Assembly: GCA_015056765.1 (NCBI GenBank)
Contig: SVFQ01000002.1
Location: 124,001 to 188,000, forward strand
Source: Lachnospiraceae bacterium
GTDB taxonomy: Bacteria; Bacillota; Clostridia; Lachnospirales; Lachnospiraceae
Length of the DNA stretch: 64,000 nucleotides
Reading direction: 5' to 3'
The position numbers and the translations under genes are program-made. The notes below the pieces were generated by a model, which was not told where the DNA came from, did no database searches, and saw only the letters and a program-made list of their open reading frames with translations. Positions 1 through 7,969 of the stretch are shown one piece after another. The first letter of the stretch is position 1, and every line of letters begins with the position of its first letter.

Positions 1-2342
1 TTTAGTGGATTCATCGCATACTGGAATGGGAAAGAATCCGCACTAATGGTACCTTCAAACGTAAGGTGTGTCAGCTTTGTAGCAGCCGGCTCTGTCTGTG
101 TCTTATTGGCATTGGTCACATTCTGTGTCTTAAAGGCATCCACTCCAATTTGAGAAGTTATGGATAACGGATCTTCAAACACTACTCTGTTCAAGTTATA
201 GCATCCTTTAAATGCTTCTGCTTGAATAGAATGGATTGTTTCCGGAATATTCACCTGGGTAATCTGTTCATTACCCTGGAAATTGGTACCAATGGTAGTA
301 ACATCATATGGACCGACTTCAGCAGGAATATCCAAGTGATAGAATTTCGTATTTGCTGTATCTAGCGGCTCTACATTGATCAGCTGACCATCTGCATCTA
401 CCTGGAATTTTACTTTAATTCTTTCGGTAGGATCCACCCTATCGCCGTTTACATCATCCGGTGCCCCACTGATGACACTGCACTTTACGACTTTCTCGTA
501 AGTACCGTTCATCTTTTCATCCATGTATTTAAAGGCAACCTCATTGTTCTGTGCCAATTGATGGATAGCGGATCCGCCATAGCCTTCAAAGTAGAAACCG
601 TTCTCTTCGGTTTCCACTACAAAACTATCTACATAGTATCGATAAACGCTAGCAGTAGATCCGTCTTCCTGGTCCACAAAAGTATTGTGTACATTAGGCA
701 CCTTCACATGACCAAGTTTAGAGCAACCTTGGAACATAGAAATATGCAGATGATCTGCAGTGCCATCATGTCCAAGTGTGGTGCTATGGTTAAGAGGTGT
801 GTCCACAGGTGGGAAAATCACTTCTTGCAGCTGATTACAATTTCTAAACAAATGGCAACCAACCTGTCTTAATGCAACCGCATTGGTCATATCTACATTA
901 GTCAAAGAAGTATTTCCATAGAAAACATCATTACCAATGCACTGTAAGGATGCTGCATTATTAAAATCTACATTACGAAGGCCGGTGCATCCCATAAATG
1001 CACCATCCCCAATATGGGTTGTCTGTCTTGGAATGACTACATTCTGTAATTTACGACAATCTTTAAAAGCATTCTTTTCAATGTATGGCAAAGAAGCGTA
1101 CTCTGTCAGATTCAGAGTACTCATGTTATTGCAGTTTTCAAATGCAGATTCACCGATTGCTCGAATCTGGTTATCAAAGGTAACGGAATTCAGACCGGTG
1201 CAATCATAGAAGGCATATTTACCGATACCTTTTACAGATTCCGGAACAATCAAGGACTGAATATTACCTCGTCCGGAGAATACACCTTTGTAGGTACCAT
1301 CAGCCTGCAATCCACTTTCGTAGATTTTCCATTTATTGGTACCCTGCTCACGGCTGGCAAACTGGCTAGCAACATAAGCTACGTCTGCGTTTACCATTCG
1401 TCCACCATGATCTGTGGAGAAGTTTGCATTACCGGAGTCTACAGTAAGTGCCAAAGATGGGTTGGTAGTATTCAGGAAAGTCTTTGTATCATTATCGGCA
1501 ACAAACAAAGTAGACTCATTGATTGCAGGATCCGTTGCCACCTTTTTGTACAATACAGAACCTTCAATATCCCATCTTTCAATGTTGTTGGCATAACAAG
1601 GCAGGTATTGATAAGTGTAATAAATTGTAGTCTTTAAGGTACCAACCTTCTCCGGCGTGTTATTGTTATCCGGATTTGGCTCCATAATATCTACTTCAGA
1701 TACCGTTCTGGTCAGAGTATAGCTACCATTTTCAACAAAAGGCGCATCACTTACCGTATTGGTAGAGGTTTGTCCTGTGCTGTTTCTGGTTTCTTCTGTA
1801 TAGGTATATTTGGTGATGTACTTGTAGAACAAAGGATCACCGGCAAGGTCTACCGCTACGTTTGAGAAGTTTGTACCTTGAGATTCATTGTAAGAAATAT
1901 ATCCATCTACGGTCTGTGGAATTGTAAGCTCACCACTTGCACCTAAAGAACCAAGGTCACAACCAACAAGAATCGCTCTTGCCTTACTATCACCGGAAAT
2001 AGGATATTTATAAACGAACTGGAAATCACCGTCTTTGGTTACATATACCGTATCCGTTGCATAATGATTGGAATCATAATTAATCTGCGGGAAGGTGGTA
2101 CCATCCGCTGTTGTATTAGACACTGTCACACTGGTACCGGCTGTATGATTCGGTTCCACATTGACGTTTGTCTTGGAAGCATTTTCACCGGCTGCGGAGG
2201 TTTCCGGAACAGGAATAGCCGCAATGGTAATTGCAGAAATCATAAGAACAGCAGCCAAGGTTCTTCTTGCCTGTTTTCTCATGTGTCTTTTTCCTCTCAC
2301 AGGTGTCTTCTTCTCGTTTCCTTTTACAACTTTATTTGCCAT
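1..2342 (-). CDS. BspA-like leucine-rich repeat (LRR_5) surface protein, C-terminus truncated by window edge
   Basis: Manual minus-strand translation from ATG at 2342 (RBS GGGAGGAG) gives MANKVVKGNEKKTPVRGKRHMRKQARRTLAAVLMISAITIAAIPVPETSAAG..., a signal peptide followed by repeats such as IGKYAFYDCTGLNSVTFDNQIRAIGESAFENC and IPRQTTHIGDGAFMGCTGL. Open to position 1; absent from the ORF track because no stop lies in the window. Confidence 0.85.
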   Translation of the reverse strand, partial: MANKVVKGNEKKTPVRGKRHMRKQARRTLAAVLMISAITIAAIPVPETSAAGENASKTNVNVEPNHTAGTSVTVSNTTADGTTFPQINYDSNHYATDTVYVTKDGDFQFVYKYPISGDSKARAILVGCDLGSLGASGELTIPQTVDGYISYNESQGTNFSNVAVDLAGDPLFYKYITKYTYTEETRNSTGQTSTNTVSDAPFVENGSYTLTRTVSEVDIMEPNPDNNNTPEKVGTLKTTIYYTYQYLPCYANNIERWDIEGSVLYKKVATDPAINESTLFVADNDTKTFLNTTNPSLALTVDSGNANFSTDHGGRMVNADVAYVASQFASREQGTNKWKIYESGLQADGTYKGVFSGRGNIQSLIVPESVKGIGKYAFYDCTGLNSVTFDNQIRAIGESAFENCNNMSTLNLTEYASLPYIEKNAFKDCRKLQNVVIPRQTTHIGDGAFMGCTGLRNVDFNNAASLQCIGNDVFYGNTSLTNVDMTNAVALRQVGCHLFRNCNQLQEVIFPPVDTPLNHSTTLGHDGTADHLHISMFQGCSKLGHVKVPNVHNTFVDQEDGSTASVYRYYVDSFVVETEENGFYFEGYGGSAIHQLAQNNEVAFKYMDEKMNGTYEKVVKCSVISGAPDDVNGDRVDPTERIKVKFQVDADGQLINVEPLDTANTKFYHLDIPAEVGPYDVTTIGTNFQGNEQITQVNIPETIHSIQAEAFKGCYNLNRVVFEDPLSITSQIGVDAFKTQNVTNANKTQTEPAATKLTHLTFEGTISADSFPFQYAMNPL

Positions 2343-2360
2343 AATTCTCCTCCCGTAGAG

Positions 2361-3230
2361 TTAGGAAATCTTGACGCCTACTACTACGAATCTTCCTTCT
2401 GCTGTTTGAGAACGATCACAGGTAGATAGTGTCACCAGTTCGTCGCCGTACTGTGGAACTACCCCTGTCTGATATAAGGACATATCTGCCATGGCCTGCA
2501 TGTTCGAATAGAACTCTGCTTCCGAATTGGCATTGATAAATTGGTAATACTTGAAAGTGATTTCATTCTCTGCATATACCTGAGAACGAAATACATAAGC
2601 GATTGCATAGGCGCCTTCCTCATAAATCGTATCGAATTGGAAGGTCTGATGAGACTTATAAAAGTCTTCGTTTGCATATGCATCTAAGGAACCAAACATC
2701 TTACCGGATTTCATGTGGTGGCCGTAGATGATAAGGTTCGTAGGGCGATCAATCACATCACAATTAGCATCCAGGAAAATGCTGCCGTTTTTATCATATT
2801 GCTGATTAAAGTTATGAGTCAGATAATAGTCATTATTCTGGGTCTGCATTACCGGATAATCGATATCTGTACCGGGGATGGATAGCCACCCAATAACACT
2901 TTTATTCTCTTTCAAAATCGGCACAAACTTTTCTAAAACCGGAGGCGCTTCTTTTTCTCCTGTCTTATGAACTATCACCGGAGCATCCGGATCCACCGTA
3001 ACACCTTTTCCGGCACCGCTTCTGATCTGCTCTGCCCAATTGGTGGTAGTAATCTCTGTTCTCTCTGCCATGTATTGATAAAAGAAGAAATATCCAAAGC
3101 AGCCTATGGCAGCTACGATGCAAAATGTAATGATTGCCTTTCTTCTTCGCTCTTGTCTTTTTAATTCTTCGATGACAGCTTTTTTCAGCTTCTCATCCTT
3201 GATACTGTCTAATCCTTTATTTCCAGCCAT
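2361..3230 (-). CDS. srtB: class B sortase
   Basis: N-terminal TM; motifs VIGWLSIPGTDIDYPVMQ, YLTHNFNQQYDKNGSIFLD, LIIYGHHM (catalytic His), TLSTCD (catalytic Cys), C-terminal Arg. Confidence 0.9.
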   Translation of the reverse strand: MAGNKGLDSIKDEKLKKAVIEELKRQERRRKAIITFCIVAAIGCFGYFFFYQYMAERTEITTTNWAEQIRSGAGKGVTVDPDAPVIVHKTGEKEAPPVLEKFVPILKENKSVIGWLSIPGTDIDYPVMQTQNNDYYLTHNFNQQYDKNGSIFLDANCDVIDRPTNLIIYGHHMKSGKMFGSLDAYANEDFYKSHQTFQFDTIYEEGAYAIAYVFRSQVYAENEITFKYYQFINANSEAEFYSNMQAMADMSLYQTGVVPQYGDELVTLSTCDRSQTAEGRFVVVGVKIS

Positions 3231-3465
3231 ATCTTACTACTTAAAATCTTTTCTTTCACGCAAACAAATGGGCATACCATCCCCATTTCTATATGTATCG
3301 GAAGAAGTGCCAGCAAGCATTAGTCTAAAACCAGTTTTTTTCTTTATAAATTCTCTAATAACTTTCTGACAAATTACAAATATCCCATAATTCTACATAC
3401 TATTTTCATTTTACTATATCTAGCATGATTTTCAAGACATTTTACAAGATATTGTAAATAGAAAA

Positions 3466-3489
3466 AGGGTTTCGATTTCTCGAACCCCT
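3466..3489 (-). terminator. rho-independent terminator
   Basis: Stem agggtttcga-tttc-tcgaacccct with T-run on the minus strand, downstream of 3495..3719. Confidence 0.65.
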
Positions 3490-3494
3490 TTCAA

Positions 3495-3719
3495 TTATGC
3501 CCCGTATTTTATATCTTCACAAGCGGCATCTTCATAAAAATCATCCTGTTCTGAAACAAAACGCACTACTTCAGAACTAGATGCTGTTGGATTCTGTTTT
3601 AAAAATGATAAAACAGCCTCTAATCTCGAAGCTTTCTTTCTTGCATATGCTGATATTGCACACACAAAGTCATAGTAGGAATCATCTATACTATTCAATC
3701 TATGCACTAATTCATCCAT
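3495..3719 (-). CDS. small hypothetical protein (DUF3791-like by feel only)
   Basis: 74 aa ORF, RBS AAGGAG, 12 bp after the upstream ORF of the same mini-operon. Confidence 0.65.
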   Translation of the reverse strand: MDELVHRLNSIDDSYYDFVCAISAYARKKASRLEAVLSFLKQNPTASSSEVVRFVSEQDDFYEDAACEDIKYGA

Positions 3720-3731
3720 ACTCTATTCTCC

Positions 3732-3935
3732 TTATATCTCTGTTTTCATGTAAATATTATATTGATTATAACCTTGATTCTCAAAATAGTATGCGTAAGC
3801 TTTATCATCTACACCATAGCTCATATGAATGGCAAAGCTTTTTCCCCAGTACTTCTGATAATTGGTATTAATCTCGCTGTAAATCTTCGCATACTCTTGT
3901 TTGCTTAATGCAAACGTTTCAAATATAAAACTCAT
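3732..3935 (-). CDS. small hypothetical protein (67 aa from internal ATG)
   Basis: ATG at 3935 preceded by AAGGAGGGTA; probable start MSFIFETFALSKQEYAKIY. The longer ORF start at 4001 lacks a good RBS. Confidence 0.6.
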   Translation of the reverse strand: MSFIFETFALSKQEYAKIYSEINTNYQKYWGKSFAIHMSYGVDDKAYAYYFENQGYNQYNIYMKTEI

Positions 3936-4120
3936 TACCCTCCTTCTCGAAATTGCCGAGAAGAAGAATCTCTCTAAAAAAATCTTAGCATGATAATTCA
4001 CCCATCACAAGCAATTCGTTATTAAAAAAAAAGATGAAATCATAGCTGTGAAAATCAATAAATAAGATTAAGAATCTTTAGAATTTATAGAATTCTTTCA
4101 GCAAAGATGCCAAAAGAAAA

Positions 4121-4156
4121 CAGCTACGAGGATTAATTTATCATTCCTCGTAGCTG
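4121..4156 (-). terminator. leuS terminator
   Basis: Stem cagctacgagga / tcctcgtagctg followed by T-rich tract on the minus strand. Confidence 0.75.
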
Positions 4157-4191
4157 CTGTCAACAGTTGCAATGTGAAGTTCTGATGAACT

Positions 4192-6606
4192 TTATTTCTG
4201 TACAATATTTACAAGTCTGCCCGGTACGTAAATCTCTTTTACGATAGTGCCGGTCAGTTTGTCTGCCAGTGCTTCTTTTGCCTGTGCGATGACTGTATCT
4301 TTGTCTGCATCTTTGGCGATATTGATGGTAGCACGTACTTTACCGTTGATCTGTGCTGCGATTTCTACGGTGTCATCTACCAGTGCTGCCTCGTCATAGG
4401 TAGGCCATGGCTCATAAGCGATGGTGTCATCGTGACCCATGATCTGCCAGATTTCCTCACCTACATGAGGGCAAATGCAGGAAAGCATCTTGATTAAGCC
4501 TTCTGCATATTCTCTTGGGCATTTGCCTACTTTGTAGACTTCGTTGACGAAGATCATCATCTGGCTGATAGCTGTGTTGTAACCTAAGCTTTCGAAGTCT
4601 TCTGTAACTTTCTTTACAGTCTGATTGTAGACTTTAGTCAGGCTGCCATCGTCGGTATCCGTGATATTTTCAGCTTCGGTGAAGAAATTCCATACACGAG
4701 TGATGAATCTCTTTGCACCCAGTACGTTGTTATCATTCCATGGTTTGGATACTTCCAAAGGACCCATGAACATTTCATACAGACGAAGGGTATCTGCACC
4801 ATACTCTTCTACTACATCACTTGGGTTTACTACGAATTCAGGGAAACGTTTACCCATCTTGATGCCGTTAGAGCCTAAAATCATACCCTGATGAACCAGT
4901 TTCTTAAATGGCTCTTTGACAGGAGATAAGCCATTGTCATATAAGAATCTGTTCCAGATTCTGGCATACATCAGGTGTCCTACTGCATGCTCAGGTCCAC
5001 CTACATAAAGGTCTACAGGGAGCCAGTGTTTTAACAGTTCCTGATTGGCAAACTCTTTATCATTGTGTGGATCGATGTATCGCATATAATACCAAGAAGA
5101 ACCAGCAGAACCAGGCATAGTAGAAGTCTCTCTTACGCCGTCCACGCCATTCTTGTGGTACTGTTTCCATTCGGTAGCATTCTCTAAAGGTGCTTTGCCG
5201 TTCTTGCCTTTATAGTCTTCCAATTCAGGAAGTACCAAAGGAAGCTCTTCATCCGGCAAGAAGTAAATACTGCCATCTTCTCTATATACGCAAGGAACAG
5301 GCTCACCCCAATATCTCTGTCGAGCGAAAATCCACTCACGGAACTTGTAATTTACAGTTCTCTTGGCTACGCCCATCTTCTCTAATTTAGAAGTAATGGC
5401 TTCTTTTGCTTCTTCTACAGTGAGGCCTGTGAACTCTTCGGAATTGATGAGCTTGCAGCCCTTACCTAAGTAGTCCTGTTTCTCAAATGCACATTCAGAT
5501 ACATCTCTGCCTTCGATAACCTGAATCATAGGGATATTGTGTACCTGTGCATATTCAAAGTCACGCTGATCATGGGAAGGTACAGCCATAACTGCACCGG
5601 TACCATAGCTGGCAAGTACGAAGTCACCGATAAATACAGGTACTTCTTTGCCATTTACAGGATTAATGGCATAAACACCCTTTAATGGACAACCGGATTT
5701 GGTCTTGTTCAGTTCTGTACGGTCCATATCACTCTTCTTTAATGTCTCTGCGATATAAGCCTCTACTTCGTCCTTATTCTCTACACGGTCCATAAGGGAC
5801 TTCACGATATCTCCATCCGGAGCAAGTACCATGAAAGTGATACCATAGATGGTTTCGATACAAGTGGTGAAGATGGAGAATTTACCACCACCCACAAGTT
5901 CAAACTCTACTTCTACACCGGTGCTCTTACCGATCCAGTTGCGCTGCATCTCTTTGGTAGACTCCGGCCAATCGATTTCGTCAAGACCTTCTAATAGCTT
6001 CTCAGCAAAAGCCGGCTGATCGATAACCCACTGTGGCATGTTCTTACGTACTACAGGATAGCCGCCACGCTCGGACTTACCATCGATAACCTCATCATTG
6101 GAAAGTACGGTACCAAGCTCTTCACACCAGTTTACAGGCATTTCGATATGCTTTGCATAACCAGCCTCATATAATTTCTTAAAAATCCACTGGGTCCATT
6201 TGTAAAATTCAGGATCGCTGGTAGCAATCATCTTGGACCAGTCATAGTCAAAACCAAGTTCTTTTAACTGTTTGGAGAAAGTCTTGATATTCTCCTGGGT
6301 AAAGCCGTTTGGATGGTTACCTGTAGTAACAGCATACTGCTCTGCAGGCAAACCAAAAGAATCATATCCCATGGGATGCAGTACATTATACCCCTGCATT
6401 CTCTTCATACGAGACATGATATCTGTAGCGGTGTATCCTTCCGGATGTCCGGCATGAAGACCTACACCTGATGGATATGGGAACATATCCAGCGCATAGA
6501 ATTTCGGTTTAGAGAAATCCCAGACATCTGTCTTAAATGTCTCGTGTTCTTCCCAATATTTCTGCCATTTTTTCTCAATGGCCTTATGATTATAAGCTTC
6601 TGACAT
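4192..6606 (-). CDS. leuS: leucyl-tRNA synthetase (divergent signature motifs)
   Basis: 804 aa; MFPYPSGVGLHAGHPEGYTATDI (HIGH region), WYYMRYIDPHN, GGPEHAVGHLMYARIW; KMSKS equivalent reads KMGKR. Confidence 0.97.
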   Translation of the reverse strand: MSEAYNHKAIEKKWQKYWEEHETFKTDVWDFSKPKFYALDMFPYPSGVGLHAGHPEGYTATDIMSRMKRMQGYNVLHPMGYDSFGLPAEQYAVTTGNHPNGFTQENIKTFSKQLKELGFDYDWSKMIATSDPEFYKWTQWIFKKLYEAGYAKHIEMPVNWCEELGTVLSNDEVIDGKSERGGYPVVRKNMPQWVIDQPAFAEKLLEGLDEIDWPESTKEMQRNWIGKSTGVEVEFELVGGGKFSIFTTCIETIYGITFMVLAPDGDIVKSLMDRVENKDEVEAYIAETLKKSDMDRTELNKTKSGCPLKGVYAINPVNGKEVPVFIGDFVLASYGTGAVMAVPSHDQRDFEYAQVHNIPMIQVIEGRDVSECAFEKQDYLGKGCKLINSEEFTGLTVEEAKEAITSKLEKMGVAKRTVNYKFREWIFARQRYWGEPVPCVYREDGSIYFLPDEELPLVLPELEDYKGKNGKAPLENATEWKQYHKNGVDGVRETSTMPGSAGSSWYYMRYIDPHNDKEFANQELLKHWLPVDLYVGGPEHAVGHLMYARIWNRFLYDNGLSPVKEPFKKLVHQGMILGSNGIKMGKRFPEFVVNPSDVVEEYGADTLRLYEMFMGPLEVSKPWNDNNVLGAKRFITRVWNFFTEAENITDTDDGSLTKVYNQTVKKVTEDFESLGYNTAISQMMIFVNEVYKVGKCPREYAEGLIKMLSCICPHVGEEIWQIMGHDDTIAYEPWPTYDEAALVDDTVEIAAQINGKVRATINIAKDADKDTVIAQAKEALADKLTGTIVKEIYVPGRLVNIVQK

Positions 6607-6680
6607 GTTACGTCCTCCTCAGTACTAATACTCGTCTATTATATATCGAAACCCTTAAAAATCAAAGGAAATCTGCATGT

Positions 6681-7229
6681 TTAAAACAAATCCGGTCTTC
6701 TTTCCCGTAGGAAAGCGGTAAATAACCCCAGCCCTGATAGTTTCGTTTTCTTTATCGTGTAGTTCCCGCTTGGGTTCTTTAAAATAGTGCTCTTCTTTGT
6801 CTCTACCACCTGCGAAATATCATCAATGGCGCCACAACAGTTTTTCTTCAAACCATTCTCCACATAATAATAGTTCTCTGTATAGTAGATATACCCCATG
6901 TAACCAATAGCCATACGACGTACAAAGAGGATATCCGCCAGAAAAATCAGTGCAAGACCCGGCACAAAGATAAAGTCTCCTCCTGCCATCCCCATAAGTG
7001 CCATGGCTGCAAAAATCACATAGTATATCTTATAAGAATCTATATATCTTACATTTTCAATGCCGTAGTAGGTTACACCAATTAAATCTGTGGTATCAAT
7101 TTCAAGCCCCCGTTGTTCTTTTAGAATAGCTTGAAACTTCTTAAATCCCTCATCCCGATTTTTCCCAAAAACCTTCTTATAAATAGCTTTCGTAGTGGGA
7201 TCAAATTGTTTGGTATTCATAGCATTCAT
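6681..7229 (-). CDS. hypothetical membrane protein
   Basis: 182 aa with central hydrophobic hairpin; C-terminus FTAFLRERRPDLF. Confidence 0.7.
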   Translation of the reverse strand: MNAMNTKQFDPTTKAIYKKVFGKNRDEGFKKFQAILKEQRGLEIDTTDLIGVTYYGIENVRYIDSYKIYYVIFAAMALMGMAGGDFIFVPGLALIFLADILFVRRMAIGYMGYIYYTENYYYVENGLKKNCCGAIDDISQVVETKKSTILKNPSGNYTIKKTKLSGLGLFTAFLRERRPDLF

Positions 7230-7236
7230 AGTTCCA

Positions 7237-7860
7237 TTAATACCTCGTCACCATATCTCCAAAATAGGCAGATAAGTCCTTCTTGATTAAATTCATGCAA
7301 TTCTCATTTTGAAGGATTGATTCTTTGATGCCTAAATCCGGTCTGTTTTCATCCAGAAATTCTAAATAATTCAAAACAGAATATCCCGGAATACCATGTT
7401 TTATATACTTGTTACGATATACAATTCCAAACTCGTGACCTACCATCTGAAACTTCGTAATTTCATCGATGGAAATCAGATAGGATTTTCCAAAGTACTC
7501 CTGGATAAAGATTCTATTTTCCATCCAGATTAAATAGCTTACTTTGGTAAATCGGCTGATTGTCAAAATCGGCAACAAAGCAAATAGCAAAAAACAAATC
7601 ATAAAAAGATCAAATAGTTTTACAATCAGCAATGGGCCAAAGCAAAAAACAAAGATAAACGTAAACACCACCAGTGGTTGCTTCAAAACAGCCGCCATAT
7701 TTAAAGAACCTGCATACATTTCCCTGATGATATCGTCCTTATCAAAGGGAAGTCCTTGTTTTTCCATGGTCAGCTGAAGCTGACGCCACGCTTTATTTCT
7801 GAGTTTTTCGCAGCATTTATCTCTTTCCTGCTTTTCTACTGCCTTTAATTCCCGTACCAT
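7237..7860 (-). CDS. hypothetical membrane protein, possible paralogue of neighbour
   Basis: 207 aa, central hydrophobic pair, NYLEFLDENRPDLG motif near C-terminus; adjacent and same strand. Confidence 0.7.
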   Translation of the reverse strand: MVRELKAVEKQERDKCCEKLRNKAWRQLQLTMEKQGLPFDKDDIIREMYAGSLNMAAVLKQPLVVFTFIFVFCFGPLLIVKLFDLFMICFLLFALLPILTISRFTKVSYLIWMENRIFIQEYFGKSYLISIDEITKFQMVGHEFGIVYRNKYIKHGIPGYSVLNYLEFLDENRPDLGIKESILQNENCMNLIKKDLSAYFGDMVTRY

Positions 7861-7931
7861 AATGTCTAAACCCCTGTTTTCATTTTATATACCTATCAAA
7901 CATATAGATTCTACCATATTTCCACGAAAAA

Positions 7932-7959
7932 AGGACCCTTGTCCGAAAACAAGGGTCCT
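7932..7959 (-). terminator. terminator of EF-G-like gene
   Basis: aggacccttgt / acaagggtcct stem followed by TTTTTT on the minus strand. Confidence 0.8.
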
Positions 7960-7969
7960 AGAATTTTAA

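Noticed and set aside
558-2358. Plus-strand ORFs (558..872, 937..1209, 1407..1637, 2064..2429)
   Set aside because: Antisense to the continuous LRR protein reading frame on the minus strand; no RBS or family resemblance.
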